Positions 1 to 11,441 of a stretch of DNA of 64,000 bases are shown in pieces. Below the pieces are notes generated by a model that had not been told where the DNA came from, ran no database searches, and worked only from the letters and a program-made list of their open reading frames with translations. Location of the stretch: the NCBI RefSeq assembly GCF_023856365.1, contig NC_064543.1:9669452-9733451 (forward strand). Reading direction: 5' to 3'. Position numbers and translations under genes: made by a program. The DNA is from Brienomyrus brachyistius (lineage: Eukaryota > Chordata > Actinopteri > Osteoglossiformes > Mormyridae). How positions within the stretch are numbered: the first letter of the stretch is position 1; every line of letters starts with the position of its first letter.

Positions 1-1106
1 CCTCCCCAGCAGGAAGAACGTGGCACAAGTCCTACGGCCACTGCCTATGTTTCTTTACTAAAGCAGAAAGATGACTGATAGCTTCAGCGATGGCTGAAGT
101 TGCACTGGGGCCTTGAGTTTGTCTGCCACAGATGACGATCAAGCTGTAAAAACTTCCTTCAGCAGCGACGCTGACTTTCATTAATTTGTTTTTACTGGGA
201 CACCATTTCTGAGAAAACCGCACTGGTTTGCTGTTTGCATTCTTCTGCCTCGGACCCACATGCGTTCAGATCTCAGATCTCATCTGAACGGTGTATTTCT
301 CTGTCTGTAACTGCACATGGAGACATGCTGGGTATGAGGAAGATGGTGAGCTGGGGGGTGATTTCTGAGGCAGAAAACTGACCTTTTGCATGTTTCGGGC
401 AGGGGAGGGGTTGGCCTTGGTGTCACAGAGACTGACGTTAAGAGTGGAGGGATTTGAAAATATCATAACAAACAGCACTTATGTAATTGGCAATCGGCTG
501 GGTGGGGGGGCTGCTTTAAAGACTGCGGAGCAGAGTCATTAGGCCCAGGTTGTTCTCTTCTCTTCCCTTCCACTCCCTCACCTTCACAAACCTGCATGAA
601 CTGTGAGGAGAGCAGCCCCCCCCCCCCCAACTCCCTAGGAAGTAGCCGCGCCTGAGGACCCTCAGGCAGGTGTGGAGGCAGCATGTGCCCATCGTCCATG
701 GTGACCATTCAGGTCCTCGCTGATGTGTAGAGGCTACATTCAGTTTAGTGGCTCGGCTAGTTAAATGAGAACAAGGTGGGCATTCCAAGAGTGTGGGTGG
801 GGGGCATGAGGGGTGTCATCTCAGAGGAAAATGAGAACGTGATGAAAACTCCGTGAGCACGTTCAGAAAACAACGTGCCACAGAACTGAAACAAAAATCA
901 CAGCTAATTGAACAGCCTCTACTGAATTCTTGACATTCCTTGACTTTTTTCAGCTTTGGGAAAAAAATGAAAGCTTTAGTTTAGACAGGACAATGGAATG
1001 TGTCATTCAGGAAGGAACTTAGGGGGAACTGAGGAATTCAGGAGGTAAACAGGTGATGTAGGGTAAATAATGGATGCATTGGGGATGGAGAAGTGACGGA
1101 TGGAGG

Positions 1107-1531
1107 GCTGTGGTGTAGGACCCTGAGGATGGCTGTGCTATAGGTCCCTGAGGTGGCTGTGCTACAGGACCCTGAGGATGGCTGTGCTACAGGGCCCTGA
1201 GAGGGCTGTGCTACAGGGCCCTGAGAGGGCTGTGCTATAGGGCCCTGAGGAGGCTGTGCTGCAGGACCCTGAGGATGGCTGTGCTACAGGACCCTGAGGA
1301 TGGCTGTGCTACAGGACCCTGAGGATGGCTGTGCTGCAGGGCCCTGAGAGGGCTGAGCTACAGGGCCCTGAGGTGGCTGTGCTATAGGGCCCTGAGGAGG
1401 CTGTGCTGCAGGGCCCTGAGGTGGCTGTGCTGTGGGGCTCTGAGAGAGCTGTGCTGTTTGGTCCTGAGAAGGCTGTGCTGCAGGGCCCTCAGGAGGCTGT
1501 GCTGCAGGGCCCTCAGGAGGCTGTGCTGTCC
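1107..1531. repeat. Minisatellite, 24-25 bp unit, in smad6 intron
   Basis: About 17 tandem copies of a unit containing GGCTGTGCTACAGG followed by CCCTGAGGAT or CCCTGAGAG. Copies differ by substitutions and by one-base length changes, so the period alternates between 24 and 25. It is G-rich on the plus strand, the strand transcribed as smad6 pre-mRNA sense. No coding role. Confidence 0.9.
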
Positions 1532-1584
1532 TAGAACCTATATAAACAGAGGTGGGGTGGGAGGGGGCAGCAAGACTTATTGAG

Positions 1585-1974
1585 GAAGGTGAGCAAAATG
1601 TGAGTGGAGGGTGAGAGGAAGGTGAGCAGAGGCTGAGTGGAGGGTGAGAGGAAGGTGAGCAGAGGCTGAGTGGAGGGTGAGAGGAAGGTGAGCAGAGGCT
1701 GAGTGGAGGGTGAGAGGAAGGTGAGCAGAGGCTGAGAGGAAGGTGAGCAGAATGCGAGTGGAGGGTGAGGAAGGTGAGCAGAATGCGAGTGGAGGGTGAG
1801 AGGAAGGTGAGTAGGGTGTGAGTGGAGGCTGAGAGGAAGGTGAGCAGAGGCTGAGTGGAGGGTGAGAGGAAGGTGAGTAGAGTGCGAGTGGAGGCTGAGA
1901 GGAAGGTAAGCAGAGTGTGAACAGAGGGTGAGAGGAAGGTGAGCAGAGTGTGAGCGGAGGGTGAACAGAGGGTG
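1585..1974. repeat. Minisatellite, 33 bp unit, in smad6 intron
   Basis: Tandem copies built from GAGGAAGGTGAGCAGAGGCT then GAGTGGAGGGTGA; the GGTGAGC motif recurs at 1621, 1654 and 1687, giving a 33-bp period. Later copies carry deletions. Because 33 is a multiple of three, the minus strand stays open for a 159-codon frame (1577-2056), which is a repeat artefact. Each unit contains GGTGAGC, which resembles a 5' splice site on the plus strand. Confidence 0.9.
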
Positions 1975-3849
1975 GGGTTGTGTCTGGCAGCACTGGCCCT
2001 TTAAGGCGCGGGCTTGCTGGAACCTGCGTGAGCTGCTCTTGTTTTATTATAGACAATCGAGGGCTGTAATTATGTCAGAGCCAAATTCTTTCAGAGGCTG
2101 CGAGTAAAGCGCATTCCCTTTCAGCTGCGGGGCTGTAAAAGCAGCCTGAGGAGCGCAGGAGCTGCAAGGGAGGAATTTGCTAATGGCGCAGTGGAGTTTC
2201 AGGGGCGGTGGCCGTGGGGGGGGGGGGGCTCACAGGTTTTATGTGAGGAGGGAGGTTTGTTTCAAGCTACAAGGGGGCTTGCATATGGACACCCTTACAG
2301 ACCGTCCACTTACAGCCGCGGTCGGGCCGGCCCACTGCGCAGTGTGCATGTGTGCGCAGTAGAGACTGCGCATCCATTTGTGTGCGTGAATTTCTCACAG
2401 CAAACTCTTTATTTCCCTTGAAATGTGCGTTAAAAGTTTTATTACTCATAGAAAAAAACAGGTGCAAATTTTGTGCTCCCGCAAACGCCCTATAAATCCA
2501 GTGTGGGAGTCAACTAAGAAAAGGAAGAGGACAGTGTGTGTGTGCGTGTGCGTGCGTGTGTCTCTGTGTGGCCCCACCGTAACGGGGGCTTGTTAATGGG
2601 GGGGCAGTCATTACGCCCAGAGAGGGCTGAGAATGAAAGGAATGGGGCCACAGGCTGCTTTTAAATCCTCTGTGTCAATAGACTCTCTGAAGCAAAATAA
2701 TGGCATCAGTCTGTGTGCCAGTTAATCGAAGCTGATAGCATGATGGCTGGGGGGTCAGCAGGTCGCAGGCTTACGCTAAGTTGTCAGGGAGCTGAATGCC
2801 GTCCCTGAGCCTGGCTGGGGGGGCAGGTGGGGGAAGGGAGGACCCCCTGCCTGGGCTGCTCACCCACCAGACCCCCACCTCGCCAGGAATGTGGGGGGGG
2901 GGGGGTGGTATGTTGAGCCGGTGTTGACTTTTTATGGTAGAATTCTCCCCCCGGTTGAGCTTTTCGCCGAAGGTGAATTATGCTGGAGAGAAAGGCTTTG
3001 CGCAGAGCATAGAGGAACTGTAGCATGCTTCCCTGACGGGGGGGGGTCCACACTAAGCGCTTACTCACGGCAGCACTCCATGGCAAACCTGTCGGAGTCA
3101 CTTTGTGGAATAACTGCTCTCTGCTCAGCGTGACGCTGAGAATGCTGTAGTCACAGGACAGGGGGTGGGAATCCCTTCAGGGGAGCCCTTCTGGGTCAGT
3201 TACACTGCCTCCACTCCCGGCTAGTCCCCGCTGTCGGTGCGTTCTCTCTCATTTCCACATTCATTTTCTGTGAGACTGAAATCTGGAGAACCGCCTGCAA
3301 ACGGTGGGTGATCCCCAGCCAGTGCTCTCGTCACTGTGCGCTGGTGTCTCTCCCTCAGTGTTGCTCTTTTATCTCCGCCAGATGCATTGTCCCAGTGAGC
3401 TAAGCCCATTAATTAAAGCATAAGAGACTCTCCGGGACAGTGGAGTTTGCACTGGCCTAGTTGGGTGCAGTTATCCTCAGTGGGGATGCAGTGTATTGTG
3501 TACCTCCGTGTTACGTTCTGCATTAAATAGGGTCCTCATTACGGGGTGGTAGCTAGAGAAGGTGGCCCTCAGGAGCGAGCAAAGGGGGGCGGGGGGGTCT
3601 TCCAGTGAGGTCCAGTCTCTAATCCCTCCTCGCCTGAGGATTTGTTCCAGCGGCCAGTGGTGCTGTGTTTGTGTGCCACTTTAATTTCGCTTTAGTTTCC
3701 TTCCATATTGTCACAGACAATAAAAGCAGGCTGTCAAGCCCCTTAAACTTTATCCTTCCTTTTAGACGGGCCTGTGTGCTGACTTGGGGGGGGGGTTTAC
3801 CTGTGTTTTTGATTTGTGTGACACGCCCCCCTCTCTCCCTCCCTCTCAG

Positions 3850-4391
3850 ACGCCAGCATGTCCCCAGAAGCCCCGAAGCAGAGCCACTGGTGCAGCGTGG
3901 CGTACTGGGAGCACCGTAAGCGGGTGGGCCGCCTCTACGCAGTGTACAAGCACTCCGTCAGCATCTTCTACGATCTACCTCAAGGTACGGGCTTCTGCCT
4001 GGGTCAGCTGAGCCTGGAGCAGTGCAGCAGCAGCGTCCGCCGCACGCGCGGCAAGATCGGCTACGGCATCCTGCTGAGCAAGGAGGCGGACGGCGTGTGG
4101 GCGTACAACCGCAGCGAGCACCCCATCTTCGTCAACTCGCCCACGCTGGACGCGCCCGGCTGCCGCAGCCTCGTGGTCCGCAAGGTGATGCCCGGCTTCT
4201 CCATCAAGGTCTTCGACTACGACAGGTCGTGCCTCCTGCAAGGCGCGGCGGAGCCGGACTGCCTGGACGGGCCGTACGACCCCCACAGCGTGCGGATCAG
4301 CTTCGCTAAGGGCTGGGGGGCCTGCTACTCGCGGCAGTTCATCACCTCCTGCCCCTGCTGGCTGGAGATCCTGCTCAACAACCACAGATAA
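3850..4391 (+). CDS. smad6: Smad6, terminal coding exon (MH2 domain), 5' partial gene
   Basis: Inhibitory Smad of the BMP/TGF-beta pathway. Smad6 binds activated type I receptors and competes with receptor-Smads and Smad4, and works with Smurf ubiquitin ligases. The exon starts inside a split Asp codon (last two bases AC at 3850-3851) and continues with [19 protein letters not shown], then 179 complete residues and TAA at 4389-4391. It covers the whole MH2 domain: the [11 protein letters not shown] start, [54 protein letters not shown] (L3-loop region) and the end [13 protein letters not shown]. The ending without an SSXS motif, and [11 protein letters not shown] rather than the Smad7 wording, identify Smad6. 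Base composition is very GC-rich, with high third-position GC, which opens shadow frames on both strands. Earlier exons (MH1-like part and linker) are outside the window. Whether this is an a or b teleost copy cannot be told. Confidence 0.96.
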
Positions 4392-4601
4392 CAGCTGGCT
4401 CACCGCAAACTATCCCAAATATCACCTACCTAGATTTAATATAAAGTTTTATATATTATATGAAAAATATATTATACTTGTAAATAACGGAGTCATTTTT
4501 ACAATGTAATTATTTATGTATGGTGCAATGTGTATATGGAGCAGAGGAAAACGGAAACCAGAAAATGCACTTTGGATTTTATATAGATATATATGTATGT
4601 A

Positions 4602-4731
4602 TATACATATATGTATGCGTGTGTGTGTGTGTGTGTGTGTGTATGTATATATATGTGTGTATGTAAATGTGTGTGTGTATGTGTGTGTGTGTGCGTGTGT
4701 GTGTGTGCGTGCGTGTGTGTGTGTGAATGCA
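4602..4731. repeat. TA/GT microsatellite in smad6 3' UTR
   Basis: Alternating TATG/TACA and then long GT runs with occasional GC and AT interruptions. It would be part of the smad6 messenger if either AATAAA downstream is used, and it is likely length-polymorphic. Confidence 0.9.
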
Positions 4732-4785
4732 TTTGCACACACATACGGAATCCTTCAATACCAATTTGAAAAGTTATGCAGCAAC

Positions 4786-4791
4786 AATAAA
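4786..4791 (+). promoter_or_regulatory. smad6: Poly(A) signal, smad6 (proximal)
   Basis: Canonical AATAAA about 395 bases after the stop codon, followed by a GT-rich stretch (CCTGGTTTTTGGTGT) that fits a downstream element. Confidence 0.65.
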
Positions 4792-4866
4792 ATGACCCTG
4801 GTTTTTGGTGTACGGTTTTCATATATCAATACCCAGACAAAAAGCTAATGGCATTCACACATTGAT

Positions 4867-4872
4867 AATAAA
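4867..4872 (+). promoter_or_regulatory. smad6: Poly(A) signal, smad6 (distal)
   Basis: A second canonical AATAAA, 81 bases after the first, followed by TTATGTTTCC. Either or both could be used. Confidence 0.55.
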
Positions 4873-4892
4873 GTATTCGCATTATGTTTCCT

Positions 4893-6005
4893 TCCGTCTC
4901 TGGCTTTCATTAATAACCCTCCCCCCACGGATTCAAACCTGTTAGCACAACAAGAAGCACCCTTCATAGGTAAACGAGAACGTGGGTGCCGCTCCTCCGC
5001 ATGGGGTGTCCATCTTCCGAAACACATCACACAAGTACATTCCAAAGAAGCACAGAGATCTAATCTGGGGGAACTCAGGACGGGGTGTTAGTCCAACCAA
5101 GGGCAGTTTGCTGTATTTAAAAAGCTAATTGTTCAGACATAACACTAGGCAGAAAGGCTGCAGGCACACAACAGCTTGGGTGGGCATGGGGGGGTGATGC
5201 TGAAGGACGTCGATGCAAGTGCTTCCGCTACATGGGGGCCGACATGACACCCTAAGGGTGTGGGTGCTTAACCCGACGTCGGCCAAGGGCCGTCCTGCAC
5301 CGTCCCCGCCCCCCCCCCCCGGCCGGCTGCTGTTGGGGAGGCCGTTCTGAGCTGCACCGCCTTAACCAGCCCTCGCGTTTCTCTGTGAAGGACATGGGCA
5401 TGGAGAGTTCCGGCGTCTCTATCCGAAAGAGATACTGGCGACGATTGCGTTGAAGTCCAGTGCGGCGTGCCGTGATGTAGGTGCCAGACCCACGGCCGCG
5501 GGACCCGACCCAATACACTCCGCTTTACGTCATGCCTCAGGTCCAGCGAAAGATTACATCGCTGTTGCAACTGATAAATCATAGACAAAAAACATCACCA
5601 GTTTTTCCAGTCACAGTTAAATATAGCAGCACCACCTCACCAGTGACTTCATGGTGTTACTGTAAAAATAAACTTCATATTATTAATTATTGTATTATAT
5701 TGTATTACATTATTTCACTTGTTCCTATAGGGTAATAATACACTACATGGCATGCTGAGTTCCCCTTCGAATATAATAGCAGGCTTGTCTGTCTTTAGGA
5801 TGTTTAACCTTCACTCATTCTTTATTTTTTGACCTAGCCTGTCTGGGCTCATAACATTTTAATTTTGACGGGAATGAAATCTTCAGTGTTGGTGTTATAC
5901 GCTATTCTTATAGATTTACTAAGTACTTTATAGCTGCTCGTAGCATGAGGAAGAATAGCTTTTTGTCCTTGGTTGTTATTCAAACTTAGTCTCTTCAGAG
6001 GTTTG
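4893..6005. other. Intergenic, start of the smad6-smad3 gap
   Basis: No recognisable gene. A GC- and CpG-richer patch lies at about 5265-5545; short frames run through it on both strands, but none matches a protein I know. The rest is AT-rich single-copy-looking DNA. Confidence 0.6.
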
Positions 6006-6450
6006 CTAACAGAAGCCTGCTAACAGACACGTCTGCTAACAGGTATGCTAACATAGATGTTCATTAACACAGAGGCCTGCTTACGGAGAGGTCCGCTAAC
6101 ATAGAAGCCTGCTAACATAGATGTTCATTAACACAGAGGCCTGCTTACGGAGAGGTCCGCTAACATAGAAGCCTGCTAACATAGATGTTCATTAACACAG
6201 AGGCCTGCTTACGGAGAGGTCCGCTAACATAGAAGCCTGCTAACATAGATGTTCATTAACACAGAGGCCTGCTTACGGAGAGGTCCGCTAACATATAAGC
6301 CAGCAAACAGAGATGTTCATTAACAAAGAGGCCCGCTACGGAGAGGTCCGCTAACATAGAAGCCAGCAAACAGAGATGTCCACTTACATAGAACTCTGCT
6401 GACAGAGAAGTTTGCTAACACAAGTCTGCTAACATGGAGATACGCTAACA
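6006..6450. repeat. Minisatellite, 64 bp unit
   Basis: ATGTTCATTAACACAGAGGC recurs at 6057, 6121, 6185 and 6249, and in diverged form at 6313, an exact 64-bp period. The first three copies (6057-6248) look identical; flanking copies decay. Within each unit and in the flanks the phrase GCTAACA plus a purine-rich spacer recurs about every 15-20 bases, so the 64-mer probably grew from a shorter repeat. Confidence 0.92.
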
Positions 6451-8593
6451 GAGAGACATAAGCATTTATGCCAATAACCAAAATCCCAGCAGAAGACAAG
6501 CAGAGCTCCGTGCCGACTTAGACAAAGAAAGATGAAGAGGTTCTCCACAGCTTTGAAAGGTTTGCCGTAACTTGCCTTGCTGTATGCCTTCTCTGCAACC
6601 TGGAGGACCCCACCCTCGCCATTCTCTCCCATCCTGTCCCAAAAACAAATCTCTGAGGGAGCTCTAATGCTCACTATCTGTGTTTGTGGCTTTGGTCAAA
6701 CCCGCTACTACCTTTTCCCTCTGTGAGGAATGTTCTGCACTGGCCGCAGTGCCAGCAGCCAAAATTCATCACGTTCACCCCTAAACGCTCGACTCTGAAA
6801 TTTAGTTCTTCAGAGGCCTTTGGGAAATCTATTAAACTGCAGCCAGAATGGATGTGGTGGAGCTCACTTCCTGTCTCATTGTGGCTTTGGGTTGTCTGAA
6901 TCGGGGGAGATGCGCCTTTTCCTGCCAACAGCAAACGGCAGATCAAGAGTGAGGAAAGAAGGAGAAGAAAAATAAAAAAAAACGTTCACTGCTTGGTGTT
7001 TTCGACAAAAACAGGGCAAGAAATATGCAGTGAGGTTAAAAACAGCATCGTCCTTCTGGGGAACGTCAAGGCAGATTTCTGTACACTTTTGTAGCAGTCG
7101 ACAGGCAGAAAAGGGCCTGTGCACTGCTAGGACAACAAAGCTTAAAAATGTGTTTGAAATACAACGTTTACAGTCAGGGATAAAGATGGGCGGGTTTAAG
7201 GGGTTAGCAGAGTGGTCAGCGTCTGTGGGATTCCTTTGCTTTGCTGTCCTTTCTGCTGCAAAGCTTATCTTCCTGCATTCAGTCTGTCACCCAACCCACT
7301 GCAGCCCGAAGAACACACAGCACACCTTCTCCTATTCTTCACAGCGCTACTTGGGGGGAAAATTACCCTGTTCTTTTGTGTCAGTTACTGTGTGGGGGAA
7401 AGAGGTCCAAATTACTACTGGAAACAAACTGGTAGGCTATTATATTGGGTAGCGAGAAACTGCAGCGCATACCTAACAGATTACACAGCAAACCGCAGAG
7501 GCTGCAAGAGCCCAAATAGCCTTCAATGGCTGAACCATGGTGTTCACAGCACATTCAGCTGCGTCTTGAGAAAAGCATCCTGTTTTTTCTGTCAAAAGCA
7601 AAAAATACTTGTGGCAGTTTTTTATTACTTAGTCTTGGGGTTGAGGAGAATGGAAATGGCTTGTAAACACATGGTACCGTTTAAGAGGCTGCTGTTTACG
7701 CGCCACGGAAGATGTCTACGCTGTTAACCCACAGACCGGAGTCTTGCCGGGCACTTTCTGATGACCTCCGTGATCTTCGGAGGAATACAGGGCTGTAAGC
7801 CAATTTTTTTCAGCTGCTGGAACGACTTGTTTCAGGTGCAGAAATTATGGGGTTTCAAAACCGCTGCACCTCTCCAAAGCTGAATCAGAAGGCGACAATT
7901 TTGACATCAATAAGTGACAAGTAACATGCTTTCAGGAAAGAGTGTGAGGAGGAAGGGTGTCCTCAAAATGAACTAATCATGGAAATTATTTTATATATAG
8001 TTCAATTAGCACATAGAGCAACATGCTAGAATGTTCTGTGAGTAATTTTTTTCAGTGACAAGCGTAAAAATGATTTTTGTGGCTGATTTTGTGGCTGATT
8101 CTCTAGTTTTTCTTACTCTTACGGCTCTTTTAAATTCCTCTGAATGTCTAGTAATGACAAAACGTCTGAAGATGTCGATCACCAGAAAGCAACGTACACA
8201 ATCCGTTAGCTATTACTGCGACACGGCCTGGTGCCGCACGTCAAAGCTGGGGCGTGTTCACTGCCGCACAGCCGTGGTCTGTTCCGCACCAGCTTCTAAT
8301 CTTTTCTTTCTGGTTATGCCAATAAGATAAAATTAAATGTTTTAATCTTGGCCTTCAACCACAAGAAATGCCTTGTCTTTAGAGAAACGCAGGCTTCATT
8401 TCATCCGAAATTGATAATTTTGTTCTGCAGTTCATTTCCCCCTCACCATAACGGGCATGCCGAGTCTGATGGGAACCCATGTTCGGTTTGATAACGAGTT
8501 CGTGCGAAATTTCGAAACATTTACTCAGTTGAACTGTTGAGCTTCGTTTCTCTGTATGGATTCACTGTTTTCCTCATTTCTCCGTAAACGTTC
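6451..8593. other. Intergenic, no feature seen
   Basis: Ordinary intergenic sequence. Open frames up to 171 codons (7212-7727, plus strand) have no recognisable protein motifs and look like chance. Confidence 0.6.
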
Positions 8594-8597
8594 GTGT

Positions 8598-10192
8598 GTC
8601 CGCAGATTGGAACGCCCGCAGACTGGAACGCCCGCAGACTGGAACGCCCGCAGGCTGGAAAGCCCGCAGTCTGGGACGCCCGCAGTCTGGAAAGCCCACA
8701 GTCTGGGATGCCCGCATGCTGGGACGCCCGCAGGCTGGAAAGCCCGCAGTCTGGAAAGCCCACAGGCTGGGACGCCCGCATGCTGGGACGCCCGCAATCT
8801 GGAAAGCCCGCAGTCTGGAACGCCCGCATGCTGGGACGCCCGAAGGCTGGAAAGCCCGCAGTCTGGAACGCCCGCATGCTGGGACGCCCACAGTCTGGAA
8901 AGCCCGCAGTCTGGAACGCCCGCATGCTGGGACGCCCGCAGGCTGGAAAGCCCACAGTCTGGGATGCCCGCATGCTGGGACGCCCGCAGGCTGGAAAGCC
9001 CGCAGTCTGGAAAGCCCACAGTCTGGGACGCCCGCATGCTGGGACGCCCGCAGTCTGGAAAGCCCACAGTCTGGGATGCCCGCATGCTGGGACGCCCGCA
9101 GGCTGGAAAGCCCGCAGTCTGGAAAGCCCACAGGCTGGGACGCCCGCATGCTGGGACGCCCGCAGTCTGGAAAGCCCGCAGTCTGGAACGCCCGCATGCT
9201 GGGACGCCCGCAGGCTGGAAAGCCCGCAGTCTGGAACGCCCGCATGCTGGGACGCCCACAGTCTGGAAAGCCCGCAGTCTGGAACGCCTACAGGCTGGGA
9301 CGCCCACAGTCTGGAAAGCCCGCAGTCTGGAAAGCCCACAGGCTGGGACGCCCGCATGCTGGGACGCCCGCAGTCTGGAAAGCCCGCAGTCTGGAACGCC
9401 CGCATGCTGGGACGCCCGCAGTCTGGAAAGCCCGCAGTCTGGAACGCCCGCATGCTGGGACGCCCGCAGGCTGGAAAGCCCACAGTCTGGGATGCCCACA
9501 TGCTGGGACGCCCGCAGTCTGGAACGCCCGCATGCTGGGACGCCCGCAGGCTGGAAAGCCCACAGTCTGGGATGCCCGCATGCTGGGACGCCCGCAGGCT
9601 GGAAAGCCCGCAGTCTGGAAAGCCCACAGGCTGGGACGCCCGCATGCTGGGACGCCCGCAGGCTGGAAAGCCCACAGTCTGGGATGCCTGCATGCTGGGA
9701 CGCCCGCAGTCTGGAAAGCCCGCAGTCTGGAACGCCCGCATGCTGGGACGCCCGCAGTCTGGAAAGCCCGCAGTCTGGAACGCCCGCATGCTGGGACGCC
9801 CGCAGGCTGGAAAGCCCGCAGTCTGGAAAGCCCGCAGTCTGGAACGCCCGCATGCTGGGACGCCCGCAGTCTGGAAAGCCCGCAGTCTGGAACGCCCGCA
9901 TGCTGGGACGCCCGCAGGCTGGAAAGCCCGCAGTCTGGAAAGCCCGCAGTCTGGAATGCCCGCATGCTCGGACGCCCGCAGTCTGGAAAGCCCGCAGTCT
10001 GGGACGCCCGCATGCTGGGACGCCCGCAGTCTGGAAAGCCCGCAGTCTGGAACGCCCGCATGCTGGGACGCCCGCAGGCTGGAAAGCCCGCAGTCTGGAA
10101 TGCCCGCAGGCTGGGACGCCCACAGGCTGGAATGCCCGCAGGCTGGAAAGCCCGCAGGCTGGGACGCCCGCATGCTGGGACGCCCGCAGTTT
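8598..10192. repeat. Large minisatellite, 16 bp unit, about 100 copies
   Basis: Consensus GGRAHGCCCRCADNCT (16 bases). Units are common variants such as GGAAAGCCCGCAGTCT, GGGACGCCCGCATGCT and GGAACGCCCGCATGCT. Register is kept exactly: unit starts at 8641, 9313, 9905 and 10081 differ by multiples of 16. A higher-order pattern is visible, mostly 48-bp trimers of a GGGACG unit, a GGAAAG unit and a GGAACG unit ending in TGCT, mixed with longer blocks. The unit contains no stop codon in most frames, so frames of more than 530 codons are open on both strands. These are artefacts of the repeat, not genes. Confidence 0.97.
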
Positions 10193-10710
10193 GACACCTT
10201 TTAATTATTTTCCTTTGTCAAGATTCAAAGAGGCATCTTCCAAGTGAAATAAATCTCAGCTGCTTTCTATAAGTTCTCTGGCCTCAAAAAGGTCTGCGGC
10301 AGGACGCCCTCCTAATGAACCAGAGCCGTACACTTCGCTGGCTTTTGCAGTACCCATGCGTATCTGATAGCCTCGCACCATTGTGCATTTTCCGACACAA
10401 CACTTGAGCAGACACAGAAATCAAAGGGCTTGATCCTTTGTAAAAAGTGAAAAGCATTGTGTATGAAAAATCAAACATAAATAAATAAGCCAATAAGATG
10501 TGTTGGTACGTAGAAACACTATGTTTACTACATCCTTCTGACACCACTTCATATGCTTGCTTGTACAAAAATGACCCTACATGTGAAAGGAATTTTGGGA
10601 ATGACTGTCAGTTTTCTATATCACCTCACTGGAACATCTTTACGCAGTTCCTGACGGAATCTCTTCACAGGGAAGGTTTAGAGGGGCGGCAGAGTGAGTA
10701 AGTGAGAGTA
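10193..10710. other. Intergenic, no feature seen
   Basis: Nothing recognisable between the 16-bp array and the SINE relic that follows. Confidence 0.55.
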
Positions 10711-10910
10711 AGCCGGGGGATTGTGTGTTTGCCCAGTGTTGTGGGACTTTCTCCTGGGCACGCGGGTTTATTCCTGCAGTTCAAAGACATGCAGTTAGGC
10801 TAACTGACATCTCTGATTTCCCTTAGTGTGCATGTGTGCCCTGCCATGAGCTGGAATCCAATCTGGGGGGGTTCCCCTGCACTAGCCCCCCTCCCCCCCG
10901 ATCCTGTGCA
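10711..10910 (+). mobile_element. Degraded V-SINE-like relic
   Basis: Order of phrases matches the V-SINE core seen intact at 24.7 kb: TTCTCCTGGGCACGCGGGTT, then TTCAAAGACATGCAGTTAGG, then GTGTGCATGTGTGCCCTGCC. The tRNA head and the tail are not clear. Identification rests on this similarity only. Confidence 0.55.
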
Positions 10911-11084
10911 GTATAAGACGAGCAGGCATGTCTGGAGATCATACCAGAAGCAGCAAATTAGCAATAATTATGTGGAATATGCTTTTGTACATACATAATA
11001 TGAATATTTTACATTAAACATGTGGTTTTAAATATCACCCTGGTCAGTCATGCTAACACTCTTCAGTTCACTTCTTCCTCCGCA

Positions 11085-11441
11085 GGGTGGCTGGGGTCTC
11101 CCTTAGAGATAGGGTGAGGGGTTCAGTCATTCGGGAGGGACTCAGAGTAGAGCCGCTGCTCCTCCGCATCGAAAGGAGCCAGATGAGGTGGCTCGGGCAT
11201 CTGATTAGGATGGGAGGCGTCCCGGGCATGTCCCACTGGGAGGAGACCCCGGGGAAGACCCAGGACACGCTGGAGAGACTATGTCTCCCGGCTGGCCTGG
11301 AAACGCCTTAGGATTCCCCCAGAGAAGCTGGATGAAGTGGCCGGGGAGAGGGAAGTCTGGGTTTCCCTGCTGAGACTGCTGCCCCCGCGACCCCACCCCG
11401 GATTAAGCAGAAGATGATGGATGGATGGATGGATGGATGGA
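11085..11441 (+). mobile_element. Rex3-like (RTE-clade) LINE, 3' end fragment
   Basis: A 5'-truncated non-LTR retrotransposon tail. The plus strand encodes the C-terminal stretch of a reverse-transcriptase ORF (MRWLGHLIRM at about 11182-11211, then further pieces such as GRPRTRWRDYVSRLAW-like wording, in several frames). It ends in a run of GATG/GGAT tetranucleotides at about 11414-11441, which is the hallmark tail of the fish Rex3 family. The reading frame is broken by indels, so it is dead. Family assignment is from memory of Rex3 tails, not from a search. Confidence 0.75.

Larger units (their letters stand above)
1..3849 (+). other. smad6 last intron, 3' part
   Basis: Everything upstream of the smad6 terminal exon is intron; the 5' end of the intron and the earlier exons are outside the window. 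The 3' end is a clear acceptor: a pyrimidine-rich tract (about 3826-3847) followed by AG at 3848-3849. Inside it I see two minisatellites (listed separately), a 13-C run at 616-628, a 13-G run at 2216-2228, a G run near 2891-2905 and a short GT-rich stretch near 2535-2570. No other exon or RNA gene is recognisable. Confidence 0.85.
4392..4890 (+). other. smad6: smad6 3' UTR
   Basis: AT-rich sequence directly after the smad6 stop, with AU-rich stretches (about 4435-4480), a long GT microsatellite and two canonical AATAAA signals. The transcript end is inferred from those signals; the exact cleavage site is not visible. Confidence 0.7.

Noticed and set aside
3975..4403. 142-codon frame antisense to smad6
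   Set aside because: Shadow of the GC-rich smad6 exon, whose own frame matches the Smad6 MH2 domain throughout.
5268..5588. 106-codon frame in a GC-rich patch
   Set aside because: No known motif and no splice or start context; probably composition-driven.
8598..10192. CRISPR-like array
   Set aside because: No unique spacers; units abut directly and the host is a vertebrate.
8521..10247. Open frames of 532-563 codons on both strands
   Set aside because: They exist because the 16-bp unit lacks stop codons; the predicted proteins are pure 16-residue repeats with no signal, domain or bias toward one frame.
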